DNA from: Patescibacteria group bacterium
GTDB lineage: Bacteria; Patescibacteriota; Minisyncoccia; JAHIHE01; JAGLIN01
Reading direction: 5' to 3'
DNA: 41,266 bases
Assembly: GCA_029210775.1 (NCBI GenBank)
Contig: JARGGI010000007.1
Location: 1 to 41,266 of the forward strand
The translations under genes and the position numbers were made by a program. Positions 25,366-36,289 of this stretch are shown piece after piece (the first letter of the stretch is position 1; the number at the start of each line of letters is the position of its first letter). The notes beneath the pieces are model-generated. The model ran no database searches, had not been told where the DNA came from, and was given only the letters and a program-made list of their open reading frames with translations.

Positions 25366-26601
25366 ATGAAAATGAAATTAATATTTTTTATATCCGTTTT
25401 TTTTATATCTTTGTTATTTCCATATAACAATAGGATTTCTGCCCAGGAAGAAAATCCAGAAAAAGTCAGAATAATTTATTTTTATGCTGAAAACTGTTCA
25501 AATTGCGAAATAATTGAACCTTTTATAGAAGAAATCACAAAAGAATATGACAATAAAATTGAATTTATAAAACACGATGTTAGAAAAAAAGAAGAATGTA
25601 GGCAGCTTTTTTTTCATTTTGCTTCAACTTATAATGTTCCAGCCGAAGATGCAAAGACACCAATAATTTTTATCGGAAAAGATTATCTTTTTGGAGTGTC
25701 AAATATCAAAAACAACCTCAAAGAAAAAATAGACATAGCAACGAAAAACAATGAAAGTCTATTATTTGACTGCCATGAGTTTCTTGATGCTTGGCCTAAT
25801 GTAGATAAGATTGATTTTGTTGGAGGAGATGGCGGTGATGATGGATGTAGTATAAATTTAGATACACAATGTATTATTGAAGAAAACAACAGAATAGATC
25901 AAAATAGAAAACTATCCTTAACTCTCATTATAACAACAGCAATTATTGATTCAATCAACCCCTGCGCTATTGCTGTTTTGATTTTCCTACTTGGAATATT
26001 GCTTTCGCTAAAATCATCCAGAAAAAAAATAATAAAAATTGGCCTTGTTTATATTGGAGCCGTTTTTATCACTTACTATCTTGCAGGTTTGGGAATTATC
26101 AGAATAATAACTCAATTTGACATTGCAAAAGAAATTGCAATTTTTGCTGGTGTTATTGTTTTGTTTGCTGGATTTATAGAGATAAAAGAAGGTATCTATC
26201 CTGACGGAAAACAAATTCTAAGAATACCAGAAAAATCCAAGCCTATATTTACAAGTTTTTTAAAAAAAGGAACTATCCCTTCAGTTTTTATCGCAGGTGT
26301 TCTTGTTTCTGCCTTTGAACTTCCATGCACAGGACAAGTTTATTTGGGAATTTTGAGTATGCTTTCACAAGAAAGCTTAAAAACCGAAGGATATGCATAT
26401 CTGTTTATATATAATTTAATTTTTGTTTTGCCACTTGTGATAATATTATTAATTGCTGCCTGGGGCTTTAACATTAAGCGTATGGAAAAAATGCGTAAAA
26501 AAACCAGAATGACCGTAAAACTTCTAATGGGCTTGGTTATGATATTACTAGGATTATTTCTGCTTTATCAAGATCAAATCATAAAAATGTTTGTGATATA
26601 A
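25366..26601 (+). CDS. Thioredoxin-fold + CcdA/DsbD-like transmembrane protein
   Basis: YFYAENCSNCEIIEPF redox motif; DSINPCAIAVLIFLLG and ELPCTGQVYLGIL TM cysteine motifs. Confidence 0.85.
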   Translation: MKMKLIFFISVFFISLLFPYNNRISAQEENPEKVRIIYFYAENCSNCEIIEPFIEEITKEYDNKIEFIKHDVRKKEECRQLFFHFASTYNVPAEDAKTPIIFIGKDYLFGVSNIKNNLKEKIDIATKNNESLLFDCHEFLDAWPNVDKIDFVGGDGGDDGCSINLDTQCIIEENNRIDQNRKLSLTLIITTAIIDSINPCAIAVLIFLLGILLSLKSSRKKIIKIGLVYIGAVFITYYLAGLGIIRIITQFDIAKEIAIFAGVIVLFAGFIEIKEGIYPDGKQILRIPEKSKPIFTSFLKKGTIPSVFIAGVLVSAFELPCTGQVYLGILSMLSQESLKTEGYAYLFIYNLIFVLPLVIILLIAAWGFNIKRMEKMRKKTRMTVKLLMGLVMILLGLFLLYQDQIIKMFVI

Positions 26602-26722
26602 AAAAGATTAGCCAAAACTAATCAACAAAATTCATAAAAAACTATAACCCTAAAGCAAAGCGATATAAGCTCGAGACCATAACTACAGAATTATCACACG
26701 AGAACAAAGAAAAGTTAATCTA

Positions 26723-27133
26723 CTATTCTCCACTGTGTAACTTAAACCCCCTGTCTTCCGCTTCTTTCATGGAGTTAAAAAATATCTTGTTTTCATCCTT
26801 AATCCTCTTGACAATTGCACAATCTACTTTATGATAAATCTTGCTATTCTTGCTGGCTACAAAACTTCCGATAGATTCATTCATACCTGAACTTTCAGAA
26901 GTTTCATTGTCATCTCCAGAATTTTTCAATACGCTAACAGCCTTAATACTATCAACCTCACTTCTTATTAAATCCTTACAATCTTGATTTGTTTCTTCAA
27001 AAACCAATCCTCTATTTCCTGTCTGTTCTTGAGAATAAAAATATCCCGAAAAAAAACCAACGCAAAGAATAAGAAAGAATCCAATAAATATAAACACTTT
27101 TTCTTGATTTTGTTTTATAAAATCCAATTGCAT
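26723..27133 (-). CDS. Membrane-anchored protein with Ada-like Zn-binding C-terminus
   Basis: N-terminal TM; SKIYHKVDCAIVKRIKDENKIFFNSMKEAEDRGFK. Confidence 0.65.
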   Translation of the reverse strand: MQLDFIKQNQEKVFIFIGFFLILCVGFFSGYFYSQEQTGNRGLVFEETNQDCKDLIRSEVDSIKAVSVLKNSGDDNETSESSGMNESIGSFVASKNSKIYHKVDCAIVKRIKDENKIFFNSMKEAEDRGFKLHSGE

Positions 27134-27226
27134 CGCTTTGTGATTAAATTAAAATTTATTTTATCATCATTTACTAAATAGCAACAATTGAGCACTTTAC
27201 TCTATTATAAACCATCATTTAAAAAT

Positions 27227-28447
27227 ATGAAATATATATTCCACTTAGGCAGAATATCATCATTATCAGTTGCTGAAATAATAACGATTTTTGATAAAAC
27301 AAATATAAACTATCAGATAAAGTTTATAAGAAAAAATGTACTTGTTATAGAAATAAATCAAGATATAAATTTCAAAGAACTGCTTCCGCAAATGGGCGGA
27401 ACAATTAAAATTTCGGAAGTTCTAAGAGATTATAAAGTTTTAGACGATATAACTGAAAAAATATTGCAAGAAGTTAACAAGAAGTCTGGCAGGAAAACTA
27501 TTGGCTACAGCATTTATTTTGAAAATGAGAAAAACCTCAAAACGTCACAACAGGTCAAAAAAATGTTTACAGATATAAAAAAATCTCTTTCTGAAAAATC
27601 AAGCGTGAGAATTGTTTTTCCTGAAAAAAATAAAAATGAACTCAATAGCGCTTCAGTTATAAAAAATAAACTAACAACAAAAGGTTGGGAATTTAATTTT
27701 ATCTTTTTAAATAACCAAATATTTCTTACAAAAACCTTAGCTATGCAAGATGTTGAAAATTATTCAAGGCGCGATTACGACAGACCAAAAAAAGATTCAC
27801 ACACAGGAATGATGCCACCAAAACTCGCTCAAATCATGATTAACTTAGCAAATATCGAAGAAGGAAAAATAATATTTGATCCTTTTTGCGGAATTGGAAC
27901 AATCCCTCAAGAGGCCTTGCTCAATGACTATAAAGTTATAGGAAGCGACGCAAATGAAAAACAAGTTGAAAATTGCATTGCTAATCTAAAATGGATATCA
28001 AAAAAATATAATATAAAATATCCAAATTACAAGATTTTTCAATCTGATGTCGGAGATATAATCAGAAAAATAAGCAAAAATTCAATTGATGCCATTGTAA
28101 CTGAATCAACCCTTGGACCAGTTTATACAAAAATCCCACAAAAATCTGAAATTAAAAACAATTTTAATCAACTTGAAAAAATATATTTGAGATTCTTTCA
28201 AACCGCAAAACTTGTATTGCGAAAAAAAACAAGGATCGTTGTTACAATTCCCGCCTATAAGATAAAACAACAATACTCATTTGCGCCATTTATTGACAAG
28301 TTGGAAAAAATAGGTTATTCTATCGTATGTCCGCTAAAGCGTGAACATATAACAAAATTTACAAAAGTTACTTCCAGAAACTCCATAGTTTACGACAGGC
28401 CAAATCAAGTAGTTGCTAGAGAAGTAATGATATTCGAAAATAAGTAA
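27227..28447 (+). CDS. TRM11-like RNA methyltransferase
   Basis: [50 protein letters not shown]. Confidence 0.8.
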   Translation: MKYIFHLGRISSLSVAEIITIFDKTNINYQIKFIRKNVLVIEINQDINFKELLPQMGGTIKISEVLRDYKVLDDITEKILQEVNKKSGRKTIGYSIYFENEKNLKTSQQVKKMFTDIKKSLSEKSSVRIVFPEKNKNELNSASVIKNKLTTKGWEFNFIFLNNQIFLTKTLAMQDVENYSRRDYDRPKKDSHTGMMPPKLAQIMINLANIEEGKIIFDPFCGIGTIPQEALLNDYKVIGSDANEKQVENCIANLKWISKKYNIKYPNYKIFQSDVGDIIRKISKNSIDAIVTESTLGPVYTKIPQKSEIKNNFNQLEKIYLRFFQTAKLVLRKKTRIVVTIPAYKIKQQYSFAPFIDKLEKIGYSIVCPLKREHITKFTKVTSRNSIVYDRPNQVVAREVMIFENK

Positions 28448-28461
28448 TTAATCACAAAACA

Positions 28462-28779
28462 ATGGCACATAAGAAAGCTGGTGGTACAGCGTCCAACCTC
28501 AGAGACAGTAAACCAAAATATCTTGGCGTTAAAATTTTTGGAAATCAAGCTGCAAAGGCTGGGAATATTATAGTGAGACAAAGAGGTAATCAATTCAGAC
28601 TCGGCAAAGGCGTGATGCAAGGTAAGGATCACACAATTTTTGCTGTAATTGATGGGTTCGTAAAATTCACCGAAAAACAAATCACAAAATTTAATGGCAA
28701 CAAAAAAAGAGTGAAATTTGTCAGTATTGTAGAAAGCAAAACTCCACAAAACGAACCAAAGAAAATTGCTGTAAAATAA
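28462..28779 (+). CDS. rpmA: 50S ribosomal protein L27
   Basis: [42 protein letters not shown]. Confidence 0.96.
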   Translation: MAHKKAGGTASNLRDSKPKYLGVKIFGNQAAKAGNIIVRQRGNQFRLGKGVMQGKDHTIFAVIDGFVKFTEKQITKFNGNKKRVKFVSIVESKTPQNEPKKIAVK

Positions 28780-28799
28780 ATTTTATTGAATTGATATAT

Positions 28800-29188
28800 T
28801 TATAAAAAACAGGCGAAAGCCTGTTTTTTTGAATAATAAAAATATTTGTATGGATATTTTAATTCAACTACACAATAAAAATCAATCGGCCACTCGACAA
28901 GAACACTTGCTAATAGCCAAAGTCCAAATGCTATAAAAGTAATCCTGTTTACCTGTTTTGATTTTATTGATAATCTATTACTCAATTCAAAATATAAAAT
29001 AAACCACGCCCAAATAGGATTTAATATTGCAAAAAGATAAACTTTTTTATATTCGTCATCAGTTAATAGATCTTGAGATATTTGTCCTGGTTCTAATTTA
29101 GATAAAACTTTTTTTGCTACAATTAGAGAACCAATTATTGGGACTAAAAGCTAACCAGTATTATTAAATTAAGCATTACGCTTTTCAT
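28800..29188 (-). pseudogene. Frameshifted small membrane-protein gene
   Basis: MKSVMLNLIILVSF* then, +1-shifted, LLVPIIGSLIVAKKVLSKLEPGQ...ILNPIWAWFILYFELSNRLSIK... Confidence 0.6.
28804..28831 (+). terminator. Rho-independent terminator of rpmA
   Basis: AAACAGGC-GAAA-GCCTGTTTTTTT. Confidence 0.85.
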
Positions 29189-29253
29189 AAAATTTAATCT
29201 AAATTTTATTTATAAAACTACTTCGACTTTTCTTATTATTAATATTTAAACCA

Positions 29254-30888
29254 TTATTTATTCTTCATCCCCGCCTTTATAAACTCTCTAAACAAAGGAT
29301 GTGGACTCAATGGTCGGGATTTAAATTCAGGATGAAATTGGGAAGCAACGAAGAAGGGATGTTTATTTTTCGGCAATTCTACAATTTCCATTAACCTGCC
29401 GTCAGGAGAAGTACCAGAAAAGATCAAGCCCTGTTCTTGTAAAATTTCAACATAATCAGAATTAACTTCCCATCTATGACGATGCCGTTCTGAAATTTCA
29501 AAACACTTATAGGCATTGCAAGCAATGGTTCCATTTTTTAGCTTTGCGGGATATGCACCAAGCCTCATAGTTGCTCCATAATTTTTTTCTTTTAGATTTT
29601 TCTTTTGTTCTGGCATAATATCTATGACAGGATATTTCGTATTTTTGTCAATTTCAGTCGTGTTTGCCGTTTCTAGTCCGCAGACATTTCTGGCAAATTC
29701 AATACAAGCAATTTGCATTCCATAACAAAGCCCCAAGAAAGGAATTTTATTTTTTCTTAAATATTCAATCGCTTTAATTTTTCCTTCAACTCCCCTGCTT
29801 CCAAATCCTCCTGGAATAATTACTCCGTCTAATTTTTTTAATTCTGATAATTTTTCAGGACTTTTCTCATATTCTTCTGAATTAATCCATTCAATAATTG
29901 GTTTGCGATTATTTGCCCAAGCAGCATATTTAATTGATTCAATTACTGAAATATATGAATCTGAAAGCACAAAATCTCCCGTTGAAAAATACTTCCCTAC
30001 AATACCAATCCTTACCTCTCCTTGAAGATTGTGAACTTTCTTCACAAAAGTTCTCCATTCCTTTAAATCATTCTTTTTTGCTCTCAAATTCAATTTAGAA
30101 AGTATTCTTTGGGCCAAATTCTCATCATCAAAATTAACTGGCACATCATAAATGGAATCAACATCTGGTGCAGATAGAACACAATCTTTCTCCACATTAC
30201 AAAACATTGATATTTTTTCTCTCCTTGCCTGATCTATCCGCACTTCACTTCGACAAAGAATAAAATCTGGCTGAATACCAACCGAATTCAAAGACCGAGC
30301 TGCATACTGTGTCGGTTTTGTCTTCATTTCACCAATTTTGCTTGGCACAGGAAGATAACTCACTAAAAAGAAAAGGATATCTTTTGGTATCTGAAGTTTT
30401 AACATACGGGCAGCTTCTAAAAAAAGTATATTTTGGTATTCTCCAATCGTGCCACCTATTTCAATTAAAACAAAATCTGCCTTTGTGTTCCTGGCAACTT
30501 TTTTAATTCTTCTAATCACTTCCAATGGTATATGAGGAACAACTTCCACACATTTTCCTTCATATTCCAGGTTTCTCTCTCTATGTATCACAGATTCATA
30601 TACTCGTCCAGTAGTCATATAATTATCAGAAAGGATATCAATACCCAAAAATCTCTCATAATTACCTATATCTTGGTCAGTTTCTACTCCATCATCAGTT
30701 ACAAAAGTCTCACCATGTTCAATTGGATTCATTGTTCCAGCATCAACATTAATATATGGATCAATTTTAATAGCTGTCGTAATATAGCCCTTACCTTGGA
30801 GAACTTTTCCAATTGAAGCAGTTGCAATCCCTTTGCCAATCCCAGACATAACCCCACCTGCAACAAAAATATATTTTGTTTGTGACAT
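29254..30888 (-). CDS. pyrG: CTP synthase
   Basis: KYIFVAGGVMSGIGKGIATASIG, KIDPYINVDAGTMNPIEHGE, GLCYGMQ, QFHPEFKSRP. Confidence 0.98.
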   Translation of the reverse strand: MSQTKYIFVAGGVMSGIGKGIATASIGKVLQGKGYITTAIKIDPYINVDAGTMNPIEHGETFVTDDGVETDQDIGNYERFLGIDILSDNYMTTGRVYESVIHRERNLEYEGKCVEVVPHIPLEVIRRIKKVARNTKADFVLIEIGGTIGEYQNILFLEAARMLKLQIPKDILFFLVSYLPVPSKIGEMKTKPTQYAARSLNSVGIQPDFILCRSEVRIDQARREKISMFCNVEKDCVLSAPDVDSIYDVPVNFDDENLAQRILSKLNLRAKKNDLKEWRTFVKKVHNLQGEVRIGIVGKYFSTGDFVLSDSYISVIESIKYAAWANNRKPIIEWINSEEYEKSPEKLSELKKLDGVIIPGGFGSRGVEGKIKAIEYLRKNKIPFLGLCYGMQIACIEFARNVCGLETANTTEIDKNTKYPVIDIMPEQKKNLKEKNYGATMRLGAYPAKLKNGTIACNAYKCFEISERHRHRWEVNSDYVEILQEQGLIFSGTSPDGRLMEIVELPKNKHPFFVASQFHPEFKSRPLSPHPLFREFIKAGMKNK

Positions 30889-30917
30889 AATATTTATATT
30901 TATTAATCAGTAAATGA

Positions 30918-30943
30918 AAAATAGGACACAAAGCCCTATTTTT
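30918..30943 (-). terminator. Rho-independent terminator of rplI
   Basis: AAAATAGG/CCTATTTT inverted repeat next to stop. Confidence 0.6.
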
Positions 30944-31389
30944 TATTTTACCCCTTCAACTACTAAATTTATTCTCGCCTCAAGCCCATGATCAAAATCA
31001 ATAATTATTTCGTGTTCACCTATTGATTTTATTGGTTCATTCGTAACAATTTTGTTTTTTGAAACATTAAATCCTTTAACAGAAAGAGCTTTTAAAATTT
31101 CATCGTGTTTTATTGCAGCATAAAGCTTTCCTGAGGCATCTGCCTTAGCCTTGATAGTAACGGAAGCTCCTTCAAGCTCTCCAACCATATTTTCAGCAGT
31201 TTTTAAATCATCTTCAGCTTGTTTTTTAGCTTTTAGCTTCATTTCTTCAGCTTGTTTTTCAGCTATTTTTGTTGCAGTTTTTACGTATCCCCCGGGAATC
31301 AGAAAATTCATAGCATAACCATTAGAAACCTCTTTGATTTCACCAGTATTTCCTAGATTCTGCACATCTTTTATTAATACTACTTTCAT
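30943..31389 (-). CDS. rplI: 50S ribosomal protein L9
   Basis: MKVVLIKDVQNLGNTGEIKEVSNGYAMNFLIPGGYV. Confidence 0.96.
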   Translation of the reverse strand: MKVVLIKDVQNLGNTGEIKEVSNGYAMNFLIPGGYVKTATKIAEKQAEEMKLKAKKQAEDDLKTAENMVGELEGASVTIKAKADASGKLYAAIKHDEILKALSVKGFNVSKNKIVTNEPIKSIGEHEIIIDFDHGLEARINLVVEGVK

Positions 31390-31447
31390 ATCTTTTAATT
31401 CTTACTTTCTTAATTAATTATATTTTAAACCAACCTTCTTATTAAGT

Positions 31448-31723
31448 TTACAACATTATAACAAATTTATCAAACTCCGCCTTATAAACTCCATATTTAA
31501 CATCTACCTTTTTAACATTAGCATTGTCTATACCATTATAACACCAATCAATTAATTTTTTCAAGTTTTTTTCATCACCCTCTGCAAATATTTCAACTTC
31601 ACCAGTTGGAATATTTTTTACCCATCCTGTTAAAGATAAGCTTTCTGCTTTTTGTTTGGATTTAATTCGAAAAAATACACCTTGAACTTTGCCAAAAATT
31701 AGCAGAGTAATACTTTTTTTCAT
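31448..31723 (-). CDS. acyP: Acylphosphatase
   Basis: GKVQGVFFRIKSKQKAESLSLTGWVKNIPTGEVEIFAEG. Confidence 0.92.
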   Translation of the reverse strand: MKKSITLLIFGKVQGVFFRIKSKQKAESLSLTGWVKNIPTGEVEIFAEGDEKNLKKLIDWCYNGIDNANVKKVDVKYGVYKAEFDKFVIML

Positions 31724-31736
31724 ATAATAAATATTT

Positions 31737-33002
31737 TTATTTTGAACTTAATATTTCAATTGCTTTTTCCAACTGAGGATCCCTGTTATTTTCCCAATCA
31801 TCTAAAGAAAGTTCAACTTCAAAATCAGGATTAATTCCATTTTTATTTATATCAATTCCATTTGGAGTCAACCATCTAGCAATTGTGACCTTAATTGCAC
31901 TACCATCTCTCAAATTTTGCATTTCTTGTACTAACCCTTTTCCAAATGTCGTTTTTCCAACAAGTTTTACTCCATCATTATCTCTTAATGCACCTGCAAA
32001 AATTTCAGATGCACTCGCACTACCTTCGTTTATTAAAATTACAATAGGAATATTTTCAAACTTTCTATTTCCTTTCGCTTTATAAATTTCTTTTTTTTCG
32101 CCAAAATCTTCTATAAAAATTACTTCTCCCTTATCCAAAAATTTACTTGCAATATCTTCTAATGTACTAACATATCCGCCTGGATTATTTCTTAAATCAA
32201 TAATTATTCCAGATGGATCACTAACAAGAATACTATTAATTTTACTATCAAATTCGCTAGTAGTTTCATCCATAAACTGACTTATTCTTATGTAAGCGAT
32301 ATTGTTTTCTAAAGTTTCCCATTCGACAGTATTTATTTTAATAATATCTCTTATAACGTATATTTCTTTCAAATCATCAGAACCTTCTCTGTTTATTATT
32401 AATTTTACTTCAGAACCCTTTTCTCCTCTTACAATACTTACAGCTTCATCCAGACTTAATCCCATAATTTCAGTTCCATCAACTTTTAATATCTTATCTC
32501 CAGGAAGAATACCAGCTTTTTCCGCTGGACTATCTTTAAGAGGTGCTATTACTGTTAAAAACTTATTTCTAAAACCGATCTCTGCTCCAATACCACTAAA
32601 ACTTCCTTTCATGTCTTGTTCAAAAACCGCTCTATCCTCTGGAACAAAAAAAACTGTATAAGGATCATTTAACGAGTCTACCATTCCAGAAACAGCACCA
32701 TAAACCATTTTTTGATAGTCTAATGGCTCAAGATTATATTTATTTTCGATAACACTCCATGCTTCCCAAAAAATACTGAAATCAGCTTTATTCTCAATTT
32801 TATCATTTTTTTGATCTATAATATTCCAAAAATAACCAATTCCATTGTCCTTATTAATTTCCTCATTGTCAATATTTACAAGACCATTAATATTATTTTT
32901 ATAATCCCAAAAACGTAAAAAATCATTCATTGAAAAACCAGCGCTAAAACTAGTCAAAATTAATAAAAAGATAAAAAATGATTTTTTTAACGTTTTCTTC
33001 AT
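31737..33002 (-). CDS. S41 family C-terminal processing peptidase
   Basis: PDZ domain; IIDLRNNPGG, NEGSASASEIFAGALRD, GKTTFGKGLVQ. Confidence 0.95.
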   Translation of the reverse strand: MKKTLKKSFFIFLLILTSFSAGFSMNDFLRFWDYKNNINGLVNIDNEEINKDNGIGYFWNIIDQKNDKIENKADFSIFWEAWSVIENKYNLEPLDYQKMVYGAVSGMVDSLNDPYTVFFVPEDRAVFEQDMKGSFSGIGAEIGFRNKFLTVIAPLKDSPAEKAGILPGDKILKVDGTEIMGLSLDEAVSIVRGEKGSEVKLIINREGSDDLKEIYVIRDIIKINTVEWETLENNIAYIRISQFMDETTSEFDSKINSILVSDPSGIIIDLRNNPGGYVSTLEDIASKFLDKGEVIFIEDFGEKKEIYKAKGNRKFENIPIVILINEGSASASEIFAGALRDNDGVKLVGKTTFGKGLVQEMQNLRDGSAIKVTIARWLTPNGIDINKNGINPDFEVELSLDDWENNRDPQLEKAIEILSSK

Positions 33003-33181
33003 AACAATGTTATTAAATATTTATTAATAAGTTCATTCCTCGTTAAGGCTTATGCGTTTTAAAAAAAATATAAGTGTAAATGTATTTCATCTTTACCCAA
33101 TAAACAGGCCTGTCAAAATGTTATGGTTAAGTGAGTATATCTCTCAACAAGCTTAATTTTATAATAATCGCAAGTCCTGTC

Positions 33182-34324
33182 TTAATTGAATATACCCCTA
33201 CATACTCCATGGATATTATTAAAATTATCACCTTTTGGTAGGAGTATATAAGCTCCATTTATATCTCTCGAAGAATAAAGATAACCATTATTTGTAGTAT
33301 CAAATACCTTTTTTCTCGTTTCTTTAATATCAATTTCTTTAATCATTTCCGCTATGTCCTTAATTTCCCATAATTCTGCATCCGTTTTTATATGATTTCC
33401 AAAAGAATTTAATATCGAAACCACTTTTAAAGGATTCGATATTACGCCTAAACCAAATGCTTTTTCTTTTACGGCTAACAACACTTGTTGCTGTCGTCTT
33501 GCTCTGTCAAAATCATTTGTACTAAATCTTGCTCTTGCAAAAAGCAGGGCCGTAGCACCATCAATTGTTTGTGTTCCCTTTGGAAGTTCAATTACTCCTT
33601 CTTCAAACTGATTTGTTTCTACAAACGGTTCATTTAAAGTTATTGTAATTCCCCCTAATGTATCTATAATTTCCTTAAATGCTTCAAAGTCAACACTCAT
33701 TGAATAATGTATATCCAGTCCCGTAACATGTTCAACGGCAACTGTGCTATATTCTAAACCTTTTTGCCATCCGCCATCCATTGTTCCAACAGCATATGCT
33801 TCATTGATTTTATTATTATAATCGTGATAAGGAATTTCAACATAAAGATCTCTTGGAATTGAGATTAAAGCAAGTTTTTCTTCCTTCGGTTTAATACTAA
33901 CCACCATAATAGTGTCAGTTAACAAGCCACCATTTGGATCTCCAACTCCCCTAATCCCAAGAAGTAAGATATTTAATCTATCAAGTTCGTTTCTCTTAAG
34001 TTTATCAATTGTCGAAGTTTCTCCTTCGGTAGGCAAAATTTGAAAAAAAGTACCGTTAATTGGTAACATTTTAATAATACTTTTGATAACTGAGTTTTCT
34101 TTACCCGTAACTTTATCAAAAGTAGAATTTGTTTTAAAAACCAAATACCCGCCTGAAACAAATAAAATTAAAAACACAATTACAAAGCTATTAAATATTT
34201 TTTTAGATAGTTTTTTCCTATTTTTTTTCTCAGATTTATCAGACTTAGAATCAACAAAATCATCGTCATTTTGATTGACTATTCTTTCAATATCAAATTG
34301 TTTTTCTGGAGGATAATACACCAT
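33182..34324 (-). CDS. LytR-CpsA-Psr (LCP) family protein
   Basis: LLTDTIMVVSIKPKEEKLALISIPRDLYVEIP, FARARFSTNDFDRARRQQQVL. Confidence 0.93.
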   Translation of the reverse strand: MVYYPPEKQFDIERIVNQNDDDFVDSKSDKSEKKNRKKLSKKIFNSFVIVFLILFVSGGYLVFKTNSTFDKVTGKENSVIKSIIKMLPINGTFFQILPTEGETSTIDKLKRNELDRLNILLLGIRGVGDPNGGLLTDTIMVVSIKPKEEKLALISIPRDLYVEIPYHDYNNKINEAYAVGTMDGGWQKGLEYSTVAVEHVTGLDIHYSMSVDFEAFKEIIDTLGGITITLNEPFVETNQFEEGVIELPKGTQTIDGATALLFARARFSTNDFDRARRQQQVLLAVKEKAFGLGVISNPLKVVSILNSFGNHIKTDAELWEIKDIAEMIKEIDIKETRKKVFDTTNNGYLYSSRDINGAYILLPKGDNFNNIHGVCRGIFN

Positions 34325-34437
34325 AAACTAAAACTTAGCAAACAAAAAAACAGACTCTTTACCTATTCATTTTTACATTTTTTCATAATAATGTAAAGAA
34401 AACGCAATATAATACTTTTAATCTCCGTATAATATTA

Positions 34438-36234
34438 TTAAATTTTTTCTGTTATTCGATTTAATGAATATAAAATAGCTGTAACAACAACTATAAACAT
34501 TAAAACTTTATCATTAAAAATTACCACATCAAAAAAACTATAAGCACAAATCCATGAGAAATATACAAAAAAAGAACCAGCAAATATTTTCAAATATTTT
34601 TTTTCAATTTTAAAATAAGCTAAATAAGCTGTTTTCAAAATATTATACAAAATATATAAAAAAATAAAAAGACCAAAAACTCCAATTTCCGAGGCAATGT
34701 CTAAATAAACACTATGGGCAGAAGAACCTTTTTTAAGTGCTGTTGATTTTTCTCCTAAAACATAATTAAAATTTCCAAAACCAGCGCCCAATAAAGGATG
34801 CTTTCCGATTGAAGTAATTGTTTCTTTCCAAATTTGGATTCGACCCTTATTAGAAGTTTCATCAAAATTATAAATTGAAAAAGCTCTCTCAAACATTGAT
34901 GAACTTCTCCAATTATCACTACTTAGATAGATATTGCTTATTATTGCCTGAGCCTTCTGATTTTGCTTTAATGTAAAACTCGCAACTGGCATTAAAACGT
35001 AAAATAATAAAACGGAAAAAATTAATAATTTTGAATAATGTTTAGAATTCTTTTCAACATTTATACTAAAACTTACTTTACTTTTTAGTAATTTTTTTAG
35101 TTCAGAAATATATAAAAGAATTTTTTCCAACCTTGAATATTTTTTTTCTTTTTGTGATGCTGATAAATACAAAAATAAACTAGACATTAAAGCAAAAACA
35201 CTTCCCACCCATGACCCTCGAGATCCAGAGAAAAATATAGCCAAAAAGAATAATATTAAAATTACTGACAAATATTTTTTCTTCATTATTCCCCTTTTAA
35301 ATTGATCCGTTGGAGATATAAATATAAAAGACAAAACAACTGGGATTGAAATAATAATCATCATCGAAAACGAGTGAGAATCTGGCATAACTGAAAACAT
35401 ACGCAAAGTCGGCGGAAAAAAATTATAATATGAAAACCATGTATTGCTATAACTCAACAAATAACTCAAATTCTGACCATAAAACGTTTTTATGACACTT
35501 ACTGTCCAAAACTCCCAAAACTGTGAAAGTGTAAAGAAAAATGTAGATAAAAACTGAAAATAGCCTATAGATAGAATTGTAACGGAAGAATAAAAAACAG
35601 CTTTCAAAACCTCTCTCAAATCACTTTCTTTTTGTATCGCAAAAACTACAATCGGAAAAAGTAAGAATATATTTACAAGAAACAATATTTTTTTAATCCC
35701 CATTCCAATATCTTGAGCTGAAATTAAAGAGATAGAGGCGATGATGAAAAAGAAAATTGTAAGAAAAAATAATTTATTTATCTTGTCATTTTGAACTTGT
35801 TTCAGAATATGCGTTGGCTCCATAGTCCTCATTGCAGTGAGGATGTGGAGCCTGTTTGCAAACCGTTGCTTATTAAATAATCTTGCACATCGGCTCCACA
35901 GCCATTCGGGACTATGGAGCCAACTTGCTACAAGTTCAAGATGAAAATTTTTATATCTTTCCAATCCAACTTTCAAAAACAAAATAACGATTAAAATCCT
36001 CCAAACGCTCATTGAATCAGAAATTTGATTTGCTGGCAGAGCGACAAAAAAAGGAATGGAAATAATAAATAATTTTAAAGAATCCAAAACGCTCAATCTC
36101 AAAAAACTAAAAGACAACATAATCAAGATTATATAAGAAAATTCTTGGGGCACAATTTCTGCAATCATAGCAAAGACTAAAATTATTTCAGAAAAAAAGA
36201 TTGTTTTAAGTGGTGTGAATGGAAATATTGACAT
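34438..36234 (-). CDS. O-antigen ligase family membrane protein (contains in-frame repeat insertion)
   Basis: Multiple TM; KGRIQIWKETITSIGKHPLLGAGFGNF, SAHSVYLDIASEIGVFGLFIFL. Confidence 0.88.
   Translation of the reverse strand: MSIFPFTPLKTIFFSEIILVFAMIAEIVPQEFSYIILIMLSFSFLRLSVLDSLKLFIISIPFFVALPANQISDSMSVWRILIVILFLKVGLERYKNFHLELVASWLHSPEWLWSRCARLFNKQRFANRLHILTAMRTMEPTHILKQVQNDKINKLFFLTIFFFIIASISLISAQDIGMGIKKILFLVNIFLLFPIVVFAIQKESDLREVLKAVFYSSVTILSIGYFQFLSTFFFTLSQFWEFWTVSVIKTFYGQNLSYLLSYSNTWFSYYNFFPPTLRMFSVMPDSHSFSMMIIISIPVVLSFIFISPTDQFKRGIMKKKYLSVILILFFLAIFFSGSRGSWVGSVFALMSSLFLYLSASQKEKKYSRLEKILLYISELKKLLKSKVSFSINVEKNSKHYSKLLIFSVLLFYVLMPVASFTLKQNQKAQAIISNIYLSSDNWRSSSMFERAFSIYNFDETSNKGRIQIWKETITSIGKHPLLGAGFGNFNYVLGEKSTALKKGSSAHSVYLDIASEIGVFGLFIFLYILYNILKTAYLAYFKIEKKYLKIFAGSFFVYFSWICAYSFFDVVIFNDKVLMFIVVVTAILYSLNRITEKI
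35786..35944. repeat. Nested palindromic element inserted in-frame within the O-antigen ligase CDS
   Basis: Outer IR TCATTTTGAACTTG/CAAGTTCAAGATGA; inner perfect 15-bp IR TTGGCTCCATAGTCC/GGACTATGGAGCCAA; total 159 bp. Confidence 0.85.
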
Positions 36235-36289
36235 AAGTTTAAGATTATGATAGAGTGTATTGTTTTTTTAAATTTAAGAGGTAAAGGAT

